Origin: Thinopyrum elongatum
Taxonomy: Eukaryota > Streptophyta > Magnoliopsida > Poales > Poaceae
NCBI GenBank assembly: GCA_011799875.1
Contig: CM022303.1
Coordinates: 277,150,904 to 277,214,903 of the forward strand
Direction: 5' to 3'
DNA: 64,000 nucleotides
Below the pieces are notes generated by a model that had not been told where the DNA came from, did not search any database, and saw nothing but the letters and a program-made list of their open reading frames with translations. Position numbers and translations under genes: made by a program. Positions 28,254-39,065 of this stretch are shown in pieces (positions within the stretch are counted from its first letter, which is position 1; each line of letters starts with the position of its first letter).

Positions 28254-31100
28254 ATCGGTAACCTCACTTGGAGCTATATTTTTATTCGTCACATGATATG
28301 TGTTTTGCTTGGAGCATCATTTTATTTTATTAGTATTTTCTTGATGTTATTTAGAATAATGTTTTGCATCTTTTATTTCAATAAAAGTGTCAAGTTTAGC
28401 CTTTACCATGCTTATTTTACAAGTCTATATGTTGCTGTTTTGAAAACAGAAAGTTTTCTATCGTTGGCTGAATTCTTTGGGAAAGTCAGAACATGATAAA
28501 ATATTGAATTTTTAAAAAAATGAGTAACAACAAATTTTATACAGTGTGGTAATTTTTCAGAAATTTTGGAGTTAGGTAAGTATGAGTATAATTGCACTCT
28601 TTACAGACTGTCCTGTTTAGACAGATTGCTGTTATGTTTGCATTGTTTGCATATGTTTGCTTGTTTAATGATTCTATTTGAGGATAGGAGTATTCAATAT
28701 GCAGAGGCATTTAGTATGCAACGTCAAATTATAATTTTAGTGATTTGCTACAGTAGAGAATGATAAGGTTTTGCATTTGATTTATACTAACTTATCTCAC
28801 GAGTTCTTGTTGAGTTTTGTGTGGATGAAGTTTTTAAGATTTAGGGAAACCGTGATATAAAAGGAATTAAGGAGACACAAAAGCTCAAGCTTGGGGATGC
28901 CCAAGGCATCCCTAGTTAATATTTCAAGAAGTCTCAAGCATCTAAGCTTGGGGATGCCCCGGTTGGCATCCCACCTTTCTTCATCAAGAATTATCGGTTA
29001 GTATCGGTTGAGCCTAAGTTTTTGCTCCTTCACATGATGTGTGCTATTTTTAGAATGTCATTTTATTTTGTTTTGCTTGCTGTTTGAATAAAATACTTAA
29101 GATCTGAAATTTTTAAATGAGAGAGAGTCCTCACACAGCTACATAATTATTTGACTACTCATTGATCTTCACATATCTTTTTGGAGAAGTTTGTGAGTTG
29201 CTCTAGTGCTTCACTTATATCTTTTAGAGCATGACGTTGGTTTTATTTTGAAGAAATTGATGAGCTCTCATGCTTCACTTATTTTTTTTAGAGTCTCTAA
29301 ACAGCATGGTAATTTGCTTAGGTTATGAATTTAGTCCTAGTATGATGGGCATCCAAGAGGGATATAATAAAAACTTTCATACAAAGTGCATTGAATACTA
29401 TGTGAAGTTTGATTCCTTGCATTTTTTTTGAGATATAAAGATGTTGATATTAGAGTCATGCTAGTGAGTAATTGTGGATTGGTAGAAATACTTGTGTTAA
29501 AGTTTGTGATTCCCGTAGCATGCACGTATGGTGAACCGTTATGTGATGAAGTCGGAGCATGATTTATTTATTGATTGTCTTCCTTATGAGTGGCGGTCGG
29601 GGACGAGCGATGGTCTTTTCCTACCAATCTATCCCCCTAGGAGCATGCATCTAATACTTTGTTTCGATAGCTAATAGACTTTTGCAATAAGTATGTGAGT
29701 TCTTTATGACTAATGTTGAGTCCATGGATTATACGCACTCTCACCCTTCCACCATTGCTAGCCTCTCTAGTACCGCGCAAGTTTCGCCGGTGCATTACAC
29801 CCACCATATACCTTCCTCAAGACAGCCACCATATCTACCTATTATGGCATTTCCATAGCCATTCCGAGATATATTGCCATGCAACTTCCATCGTTCCGTT
29901 TATTATGACACGCTTCATCATTGTCATATTGCTTTGCATGATCGTAAGATAGCTAGCATGATGTTTACATGGCTTGTCCGTTTTTTGATGTCATTTGCTA
30001 CGCTAGATCATTGCACATCCCGGTACACTGTCGGAGGCATTCATATAGAGTCATATTTTGTTCTAAGTATCGAGTTGTGATTCTTGAGTTGTAAGTAAAT
30101 AAAAGTGTGATGATCATCATTTTTAGAGCATTGTCCCATGTGAGGAAAGGATGATGGAGGCTATGATTCCCCCACAAGTCAGGATGAGTCTTCGGACTTT
30201 ATAAAAAATAAAAGAGGCCAAAGAAGCCCACAAAAAAAAGAGGCCAAAGAAGCCCACAAAAAGAAAAAACAGAGGCCAAAGAGCCCAAAATAAAAAAAAG
30301 GAGAGAAAAGAGAGAAGGGACAATGTTACTATCCTTTTTCCACGCTTGTGCTTCAAAGTAGCACCATGATCTTCATGATAGAGTGTCTCCTATTTTGTCA
30401 CTTCCATATACTAGTGGGAAATTTTCATTATAGAACTTGGCTTGTATATTCCAATGATGGGCTTCCTCAAGTTGCCCTAGGTCTTCGTGAGCAAGCGAGT
30501 TGGATGCACACCCACTTAGTTTCTTTTGAGCTTTCATACACTTATAGCTCTAGTGCATCCGTTGCATGGCAATACCTACTCACTCACATTGATATCTATT
30601 GATGGGCATCTCCATAGCCCGTTGATACACCTAGTTGATGTGAGACTATCTCCTTCTTTTTGTCTTCTCCACAACCACCATATTCTATTCCACTTATAGT
30701 GCTATATCCATGGCTCATGCTCATGTATTGCGTGAAAGTTGAAAAAGTTTGAGAACACCAAAAGTATGAAACAATTGCTTGGCTTGTCATCAGGGTTGTG
30801 CATGATGAAATACTTTGTGGGATGAAGATGGAGCATAGCCAGACTATATGATTTTGTAGGGATAACTTTCTTTGGCCATGTTATTTTGAGAAGACATGAT
30901 TGCTTTATTTAGTATGCTTGAAGTATTATTGATTTTATGTCAATATTAAACTTTTGTTTTGAATCTTATGGATCTGAATACTCATGCCACAATAAATAAG
31001 ATTACATTGATAAATATGCTAGGTAGCATTCACACTTCATAAATTCTTTCTTTTATCATTTACCTACTCGAGGACGAGCAGGAATTAAGCTTGGGGATGC
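28254..31100 (+). other. 3' internal non-coding region and polypurine tract of TGATACGTC element
   Basis: AT-rich, with no ORF of note. It holds two hairpins (28894-28912 and 28951-28972), an A/G-rich minisatellite with AAAGAGGCCAAAGAAGCCCA units (30200-30305), and ends in CTCGAGGACGAGCAGG followed by the polypurine tract AATTAAGCTTGGGGATGC (31083-31100) immediately before the LTR. Similar long non-coding 3' regions are normal for Athila-type elements. Confidence 0.6.
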
Positions 31101-31585
31101 TGATACGTCTCCAACGTATCTATAATTTATGAAGTATTCATGCCATGTTTACAACAATTTTATATGATTTGATTAGAACTAGACCGGACTGACGCTGTTT
31201 TCAGCAGAACTACCATGGTGTCATTTTTTGTGCAGAAATAAAAGTTCTCGGAATGGGCTGAAAATTTACGAAGAATATTTTTGGAAAATATAAAAAATAC
31301 TAGAGCGAAAAGATACCAGAGAGGGGTCCCAAGGCAACCACAAGGGTGGGGGCGCGCCCCCGGCATTGCCGCCGCCTCGTGGACCCCCTTGACTTGTCCC
31401 TTATGCCAAAAACTCCTATAAATAGAGAAAACTCCAGAAAGAAACCTAGATCAGGAGTTCCGCCACCGCAAGCCTCTATAGCCACGGAAAAACAATCGGG
31501 AGCCCGTTCCGTCACCCTGCCGGAGGGGGAAACCATCACTGGTGGCCATCTTCATCATCCCGGCGGTCTCCATGATGAGAAGGGA
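31101..31585 (+). repeat. 3' LTR of TGATACGTC element, left portion
   Basis: Starts TGATACGTCTCCAACG right after the polypurine tract. It is interrupted near 31586; the remainder resumes at 43316 (AGTAGTTCACCC). Confidence 0.8.
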
Positions 31586-31590
31586 TCCAC

Positions 31591-34500
31591 TGGTTATGGC
31601 ACCCTGGCTCAGAGAACCGGTTTACCAGTGTTCCCAACCCAGAGATCATGTCTTCTGGAAACACACAACAACTTGGAACAGAACATAGCTAAACTTTTAT
31701 TGATGATAGTCGAGTACAAGCTAATATATTACATGATCATCGAGGCCAAAAGCACATCTAGTGCTATGACAATATCTACATTATTTATCTAACACATCAG
31801 GGCCTCGGTATTACTGCGGAATACTATAGCGGAAGACTACTGCGTAGTGGAATGTGAAAGTAACTCCATCCAAAGGGACACTGCTGTGGACACATCCTAG
31901 GCATCGCAACACGGACCAACGAGACCTCCATCTCAGTCTTCTCCTGCATCTGGCATGATACGCCAGGTGAGTACTTTGAATGTACTCGCAAGCACATGAC
32001 AACCAAATATGCAGCAAGTAATAGCATGGCAATGAGCATGTTAAACTTAAGTGATTCACTTACTGTCACCAACTTACTCATATCCGGGTTGTCTCACAAC
32101 CCTCGGAATACTCGATCTCAATGAATACTTTTGCTCGAAAGACAAGTTCTTCCATCATTACTATGGTTATTATGGTTGATCACCTAGAGAGGTCTGGACG
32201 GGCTGTCCAATACCGTGGACGCGGCAATTCGAATAGATTTTACACTCTGCAGAGGTTGCGCACTTTACCCACACTATGGAGCACCTGACCTCGTAATCCC
32301 ACACGGGTGGATCCGCGTTGCTCCAACGAAACCTGCCTGACCCGTGACTCTCCCATCATACCACCCGCATTCATTCTCCCTCGGAGTCCTGCCCTAGGTG
32401 GCCCCCCTGTGTCACCTCGTGACACCTACCACTGTCGTGGCCAAACTAAACTGTCCCAAATGGGGACGCCGGCACAAAACTCAACTGGGCTCATAGGGTT
32501 ATCGCCGTCTACCTGATCAGGGCAGCACGCACGCATAACCCTCCCTGTCTGGAGGTACCGGTGAAAGAGCACGGAGCCAGACCAAGTCAAGGCCATCCCA
32601 TATCGACAAATGTGGCTGCACGGGTAAGCCCGAACAGGTGACTCTTGATCAACCAACTAAGTTTCATTTATCAAGCATGGTGGTTCAACATTTCAGCTTG
32701 AGTTATCAACATAAAGCATTTAAATAATTTACTTTGAATAATCTATATTAATGAAATGCAAGAAATGAATATGAATTTATGCAATGCTATGAAATGCTTC
32801 ATAATATGGATGTCCTGGCTTGCCTTGATCAGTTGGGTGGTTCAGAAACTCCTGGTCTTCAAATCCACAAGAATCTCCTTCTGAAAACATTTTTAAATGG
32901 CAAAGGAAAATGTCACATAAAGCCTTTTTATTCACCAACAATTCTATATATGTTGGAAAAATACCAAACTTGGTCAGAAAATAAAGGACTTTGATACAAA
33001 CACAATGCACAAAGAATCAGGTCAATTGGACCTTTCTGTAAAAAGTTATTAATGGTCAAAGTTTCTGGTCAATTCTGTTTAATAAATGAAAATCAGAAAA
33101 ACCAGAAAAACCTGGAGCGGGCCACGTCGAAGGCGTAATCGCCCGAGGCGCCTCCACTTACCGCTTTGGTGAGTGGATGACAGGTGGGGCCTGGTTCAAT
33201 TTAAAATAGAGAGAGGGAGAGAGCAGAGTGAGGGGCGGCTCACCGGCGGTGATTGCCGGCGACAGCGACGTCGGTTGGGCTCGGGAAGGATGGGGATGGA
33301 TCGGGCACTCAACGGCGGTTCTCCCTATACCCGTAGCTCCACCGGAGATGGCCAGACGGCGTGGCGCCCTTCTTCTCCGGCGGACAAGCGCTACGGTGAT
33401 CGACGGAGGAGCCCAATCCAGCAGCAATCCAGCGAGGCGAGAGCTCAGGGAGGACCAGCGGAACCTACTGATTACTTTGAAGGGCTCAGGCGAGGTGGAG
33501 GAGAAGCGGAGGTGGCTGGATATGGAACGAGGGCAGCGGAGGTGCTCCGGTGAAGCTCGAGGCCAGAGGGCCTCTCGGCCTTGGCTCTTGCTTGGGGAGG
33601 CAGTGGAGGATGGAGGGCGAGGGGTGAGGAGCTCAGCGAGGCTAGACGGGCTATTTATAGCCGGGAGGGGGCACTCGGCGATCTCTCTGGATGCGGCTCG
33701 AAGCGGGCCATGTCGTCGGCGAGAGGTACGCCTCGCTGGCTAGCTGCTTGCGGTGAGAGGACGGGAGAGAGCAGCAGCATTGAATGCGCAAAGGGACGGC
33801 TCGCGAGGAAGAAGATGAGCGGCGCCGCACTGTGGCCGCACGGGCAGCACAGTGCGCATGGTCGTGGCGGCCGCCGAGGGCTTCTCCGGCGAGGGCGAGG
33901 GTTCTGGAGGGGCTAGGTGGTGCACGGGAGCGATGTCGGCATGCTCGGACAAGCTGCCGCGGCGCAGGCGTCTTGCCCCGACGAGACCCGAGCCTGGCGC
34001 GGCACAGAGCACGGCGACAAGCATGCCAGCGCCGTGCTCACCACGGTGCTTGCCACCAGGAGGCCACGCAAGCTTGGCAAAACTTGTTTGGCACGTCGAC
34101 CCTCGATCACTCACTGCACCTGTACCCATAGTTTGGCTTGGTTTGGTCTGAAATGAGAGGTAGCCTCAACAACAATCTCTGACAGTGAACTAGAGAGGTC
34201 TCTAGAGATTAGATGAGCTGGAGATAGAACCAAAGAGATTGTCTGGAGTGATCCACGTTGGAAGGACTCCAAACTGGTCAAGTTTGAGGTGGTTTGGTTG
34301 AAGTTTGAGGGTAGTTCATGTGTAACCTGCAAATCTGGTCCAGAATGCGAATGTTGAGGTACTGCTCACTTGGTTGATCTCCTGAGGCTGAAACTTGGTG
34401 GAGTGAAGTCATTTGTAGTTGTCCTCATGCCACAAAAATTTGAGAGCAATTGGACAAACCTAGCATACACTTCCTTCACAAAGGTCTAGACTGACCAGGA

Positions 34501-34875
34501 GCAAAAATGAATTGTTTTGCAAAATATTTGAACTAGGCCATGGAATATTTTTGGATACTGGAGCAAGATATGGTCCAAAGCATTTTAGGGAATTATTTGA
34601 GAATTTTCTGGCCATCCAAACTATAGGTTGCTTCACAACCCATAATGATGACCTAAATTCTCAAATAAAGAAAATGAGTTATTAGAAAAGATTTAATTTG
34701 GGATTTGGGACCTAGAGATACTTGGCAGCGTTTTGGCAAGGTGTTGGGGCTTTGGATTACTTGAAAAGATTCAAAAGCTTCCAAGACCAAATGAAAAAGT
34801 TCAAAAACCATTCAAATTTCAAATAAAACCAAGAAAAGTTTGAAAAGAAAAAGTTGCCAAAATCAGGGTGTCACA
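31591..34875 (-). repeat. 3' LTR of chromovirus (about 3.3 kb)
   Basis: The right edge is precise: GGTGTCACA followed by the polypurine tract. The left edge is inferred from TGGTTATGGCACC following outer LTR sequence. Its open frames (for example 33173-33916) are GC-rich and have no domain; I treat them as non-coding. Confidence 0.6.
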
Positions 34876-34892
34876 AACCTACCCCCCTTAGG

Positions 34893-36565
34893 ATGAATCT
34901 CGTCCTCGAGATTCGGTTGCTCAGGGAACAAATATGAATAGGCGGATCTCAGAAAATCTTCTCTTTCCCAAGTAGCCTCTTCTTCAGTATGGTGCTCCCA
35001 TAGCACCTTATAAATTCTTATCACCTTACTCCTCGTGGTTCTTTCCATCTCATCCAAAATCCTGATAGGTTTTTCCTCGTAGGTCAGGTCCTTAGCCAAT
35101 TCTAATTCACTCATATCCGCTTGCCTGGCTGGGGGTGCAATGCATTTCCTCAACTATGAGATGTGAAAGACATCATGAACGTCAGACAGTGCTGGTGGCA
35201 ATTCCAACTGATATGCGACTCTGCCCTTCCTAGCAATCACTGGAAAGGGACCGATGTATCTTGGGGCCAACTTTCCTCGAGTGCCAAACCTCTTTACTCC
35301 CTTCATAGGGGTTACTCGCAGGTAAGCATAGTCTCCAGGCTCGAAAGTTACTTCCCGGTGCTTTGGATCGTAATAGCTCTTTTATCGGGACTTGGCTGCT
35401 CGAAGTCGTTCTTGAATATCCTTGACTTGCCTTTCAGCCTCGAGCATCAAGTCCGTTCCAAAGATGCGACTATCTCCTGTTTGGGACCAATTCAGTGGTG
35501 TGCGGCACTTCCGTCCATAAAATGCCTCAAAAGGCGACATCTTGAGACTTGCCTGATAGCTGTTGTTGTAGGAGAATTCCACGTAGGGTAGGCTATCTTC
35601 CCATTTAGGTCCATGGGTAAGAGCACAGGACCGAAGCATATCCTCTAATATTTGGTTCACTCGCTCGGTCTGTCCGTCTGTCTACGGATGGTATGCTGTG
35701 CTGTGTTTTAGCATGGTTCCCAAAGCTTGATGTAGCCGTAGCCAGAATGCTGAGGTAAATAGGGAACCCCTATCTAAAGTGATAGACTTGGGTACTCCGT
35801 GCAGACTGACTATCCGGGACATGTAGAGTTGTGCCAGCTGATTTGCGTTGAAAGTGGTCTTTACTGGGATAAAGTGAGCCACTTTCGTGAGAATGTCTAC
35901 AATGACCTAAATAGCATCATTGCCTCTCGTGGACTTGGGCAGTCCCACAATAAAATCCATACATATGTCGTCCCACTTCCACTGGGGCACCGGTAAAGGT
36001 TGCAGTAGCCCAGTGGGTTTCTGATGCTCAGCTTTGACCTTGTTACAAATGTCACAGCAGGCGACATAGTATGCTATATCTTTCCGCATTCCTGACCACC
36101 AAAAGGTTTCTCTCAAGTCCTGATACATCTTGGTACCTCCCGGGTGGATCGAATATGCGGACTCATGTGCTTCCTTGAGTGCTTGTTGCCTCAAGTTGTT
36201 CTGATTCGGCACACAAATTCGTTTCTCGAACCACACGGTACCCTGTTCATCTATACGGAAGGACTTGGCCTTCCCTTGCTGAATTAACTCCTTGATCTTC
36301 CGAATTTCTTCATCTGACTTCTGTGCTTCCTTGATTTCCTCCATAAGGGTTGGAGTAATTTCCAACGTGTCCAGGGTCATTGGGCCGCATAGCACCATAT
36401 TGAGCTTGACAAACTCTTCTTGTAAACTCGGATGCATACTCTCGACTAGTGCATTCACAGCAGCTCGTTTCCTACTCAGGGCGTCAGCGACCACATTCGC
36501 TTTCCCTGGACGATAGTTTATTCCAACATCATAATCCTTGACTAGCTCAAGCCATCTTCGCTGTC
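34893..36565 (-). pseudogene. Chromovirus pol fragment: RNase H end, integrase, chromodomain; four stops
   Basis: Runs from 36565 towards 34893. First is the RNase H end (RQRRWLELVKDYDVGIN, GKANVVADALSRK), then the integrase zinc region (HPGGTKMYQDLRETFWWSGM, CCDICNKVKAEH), then the catalytic core (DFIVGLPKS; LDRGSLFTSAFW, where the usual second catalytic motif carries DRGS; TDGQTERVNQILE), the GPF module, and a chromodomain-like tail (WEHHTEEEATWEREDFLRSAYSYLF). Stops interrupt at 35907-35909, 35682-35684, 35382-35384 and 35154-35156. All fragments keep a consistent order. The chromodomain places it with plant chromoviruses (Tekay/Del type likely). Confidence 0.82.
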
Positions 36566-36567
36566 TG

Positions 36568-38025
36568 AGAGGTAGTTGTTGGGGCACTTCATCTTGGCCA
36601 GAGCCCGCCCAAAGTCAGCGGCGGCGGAGGCGAGCTCTTCCTCCGTGTCGAAGCGTGGATCAGTGCCGCCGACATGTGTACCTACAAGAAGCAAGTAAAT
36701 GTTAGAAGCCAAACTGCAATTGCACAAATGATGTAAAATACTGTAAGACATGGGATGCAGCTAACCTCGACGGCAAACAACAGCGTCGCCCATTATGGCC
36801 CAGCGTAAGTACATGGAAAGGCATGTTAAGTACAACAGGGTTAGCATCCACCAAAAATAGCAAATGGGCAGCATCTCTAGTATATCTTCATTGCGGAGAG
36901 TAGCACGGTAGCAAAGGGACAAATTAAAAAATGGATACAACTGTTAATTGCAACAGGCTTAACAACATCCTAAGTCATGTTTTGTAAGTTTGTAGCCATT
37001 GAAATACAAATTTTTAAAAATGGATTCAACTATTAATTGCAACAGGCTTAATAGCCATTGAAACCGGTACTGATAAAAATTCAATTGGCAGAGTTAAACA
37101 TCACAAGGCAGGTGCTGCCAGAGCAGAGAATGGCTCAGTTGTCTATAAAAAGGTAGGGAAAGTAGCTAAAACGTGTTAGGCATGTTTACTACAACATGCT
37201 TAATACATCGACCGTACAAAACATAGCCATTAATTGCAACTGGTATTGGTAAGATTGAACTGGTGAGTACATACTTGGTAAGTCCTGAGAGGTAGTTGCT
37301 GGGGCACTTCATCTTGGCCAGAGCCCGCCCAAAATCAGCGGCGGCGAAGGCGAGCTGTTCCTCCAGGTCGAAGCGTGGATCAGTGCCACTGACATGTGTA
37401 CCTACAGGCAACCAGTAAATGGTAGAAGTTAAACTGCAATTGCACAAATGATGTGAAATACTTTAAGACATGGGATGCAGCTAACCTCGACGGCAAACAA
37501 CAGCATCGGCCATTATGACCCTGCGTAAGTACATGGACATGCATGTTAAGTACAACAGGATTAGCATCCACCAAAAATAGCAAATGGGCAGCATCTCTAG
37601 TGATATCCTGAGTCATGTATTGTAAGTTTGTTGCTGGTATTGGTGAAATTGAGCTGGATAGTTAATAATTGAACATCACACGGTGTGCAGTACTGAAATA
37701 AACAAGGCACAAACATGCTTAATACATCAACCGTACAAAACATAGCCATTGCAAGTGGTATTGGTAAGATTTAGCTGGTCAGATCATACCTGTTAAGTTC
37801 TGGGGGGTAGTCGCTGGGGCACTTCATCTGGGCCAGAGCCTGCACCATGTCGGCGGCGACGGAGGCGAGGTGTTCCTCTGGGTCAACACGCACAGCAGCC
37901 ATCACGCCATGGACCGCCATCAGCTCCTTGACCTCCACGTGATATGTGGTTGGGCTTGTGCGGCGATGCTCTGGAGGTAGGGGCGGTGGGGATTTGGAGG
38001 CATGAGGATGTTTCGCAGGCGCCAT
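36568..38025 (-). pseudogene. Gene with triplicated 200-bp exon cassette (AADFGRALAKMKCP)
   Basis: Three minus-strand segments (about 38025-37790, 37402-37284 and 36685-36568) encode the same motif: acidic EE-LA(S/F)-AAD-ALAKMKCP(S/N)(N/D)Y. The rightmost starts with ATG at 38025 (MAPAKHPHASKSPPPLPPEH) and ends at a donor-like AACAG|GTATGA at 37790. The middle copy is preceded by an acceptor-like CCTGTAG and ends AAG|GTATGT. Flanking intron-like DNA is also duplicated (for example CAAATGATGT and CATGGGATGCAGCTAACC in two copies). The phases do not join cleanly, so I cannot give one spliced product. I do not recognise the protein. Confidence 0.45.
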
Positions 38026-38029
38026 TTAA

Positions 38030-38357
38030 GCAATCAGGCCGGGGCCGTGATAGAGATCGGTGGGTTACCTGACTGGATCCGAGTAGAACGTAGATGTGGT
38101 TGAAGCTGTGGTTGCGGCGGCGGCGGTTTGAGCTGCCGGTATGGGGAGGGGCGTAGGGGGAGATACTAAGGAAATTTGATGGGTGGGGATGTGGTTGGAG
38201 GAATAAATTCTGAAATCATGCGCCTAATGAAAATTTTGCTGCGAAACTTGAAACTTGGGCGGGGGAAACACACAACACAGACAAAGCGCGTAAAATAGTC
38301 GTGTGCGAGAAAAGAGAAAATTGGCAGACTACGGGCAACACACGCACTAACTACTTC
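38030..38357. other. Region between two minus-strand cargo genes
   Basis: Contains the presumed 5' flank of the cassette gene. It is GC-rich near 38100-38160, then A/G-rich, with no ORF supported. Confidence 0.4.
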
Positions 38358-38750
38358 TCACATGCTGCCATCGGGGCATGCTAGCCAGACGCCGGCGTTC
38401 TCCTTCCCAGCTTTGTAGGCGGCAGCCCACCGTGCTTCGATCTCCGCCAAGCTCTCCTCAGCACGGCGTGCGGCCTCTTCTTTCTTGCGGCGGCGGGACT
38501 CTCTTTTCTTGATTGCTTTCTGCCTTTTTCGCTCCTTCTGTGCGGCTTTGGCCGCCTCTAGATCCACCGCCCATTCGACCATCGCAGCCTCAAAGTCCGC
38601 CCATGTAACTGTGTGGCCGCCGGCGGCGATGAACTCGGCGCGGCGAGATGCCATCGCTTCCTTACCATCTGTGTGGTCGCGGGCGGCAAGGAACGCGGCG
38701 CGATGGGATGCCATCGCTTCCTTACCAGTTACTGTGCGCCGCGGTGCCAT
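38358..38750 (-). CDS. Small basic protein, 130 aa, in CACTA cargo
   Basis: The ATG at 38750 (MAPRRTVTGKEAMASHRAAF) is preferred over the upstream in-frame start at 38912 because the upstream part looks non-coding. Residues 8-50 contain a duplicated 20-residue unit (GKEAMAS-RA-F-AA-HT twice). Residues 50-75 are acidic/helical (WADFEAAMVEWAVDLEAAKA). Residues 75-110 are highly basic and helical (RKRQKAIKKRESRRRKKEEAARRAEE), like a nuclear-targeting or coiled-coil segment. It ends at TGA 38358-38360. Function unknown. It is intact over its length, but the ORF is short. Confidence 0.5.
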   Translation of the reverse strand: MAPRRTVTGKEAMASHRAAFLAARDHTDGKEAMASRRAEFIAAGGHTVTWADFEAAMVEWAVDLEAAKAAQKERKRQKAIKKRESRRRKKEEAARRAEESLAEIEARWAAAYKAGKENAGVWLACPDGSM

Positions 38751-39065
38751 GAACGACGCTTGGAGAGAGCTCTGCGACGGAGGGGCCGGGCAGCCATACA
38801 GTGCGGTGGTTTTTAAGAGCTCAACGACAAAGGAAATTTGGCTTCCCTTACAATTTTGCTTGTTCATTATCGCACACGGTTTATCTCCGTCGCCTCCGGA
38901 AACAGTGTGCACTGAGCCTATTGTGTGTTGCGTTATGATTGGCCGAAACCCCAGCCACGCGGATCACGCGTGTGCACCGTAGGATTAGCCGGAATCGAAC
39001 GGCAATCCACGTCCCTCACATCACACCCGTGCAGCTGTAGTTGGATTGGATTTATATGCGCTAAA

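Larger units (their letters stand above)
31591..36565 (-). mobile_element. Truncated chromovirus (Gypsy) with 3' LTR and partial pol
   Basis: The minus-strand element has its 3' LTR at 31591-34875 (minus strand starts TGTGACACCCTGATTTTGG and ends CCATAACCA), a polypurine tract AAGGGGGGTAGGTT (34876-34889), and the 3' part of pol (34893-36565). The RT, protease, gag and 5' LTR are missing. The break at about 36561-36567 joins RNase H coding sequence to CACTA interior DNA with shared CTGAGAGGTAG. The left LTR boundary is less certain than the right one. Confidence 0.7.

Noticed and set aside
31586..31591. Left CACTA terminus at the chromovirus LTR boundary (TCCAC|TGG)
   Set aside because: Only three bases could match a CACTA start; not enough to claim a terminus.
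31346..31792. 148-codon plus-strand ORF
   Set aside because: Crosses the boundary between the TGATACGTC LTR and the chromovirus LTR, so it cannot be an original gene.
33173..34156. Several 70-170-codon ORFs in the chromovirus LTR
   Set aside because: GC-rich LTR sequence gives open frames on both strands; no recognisable protein.
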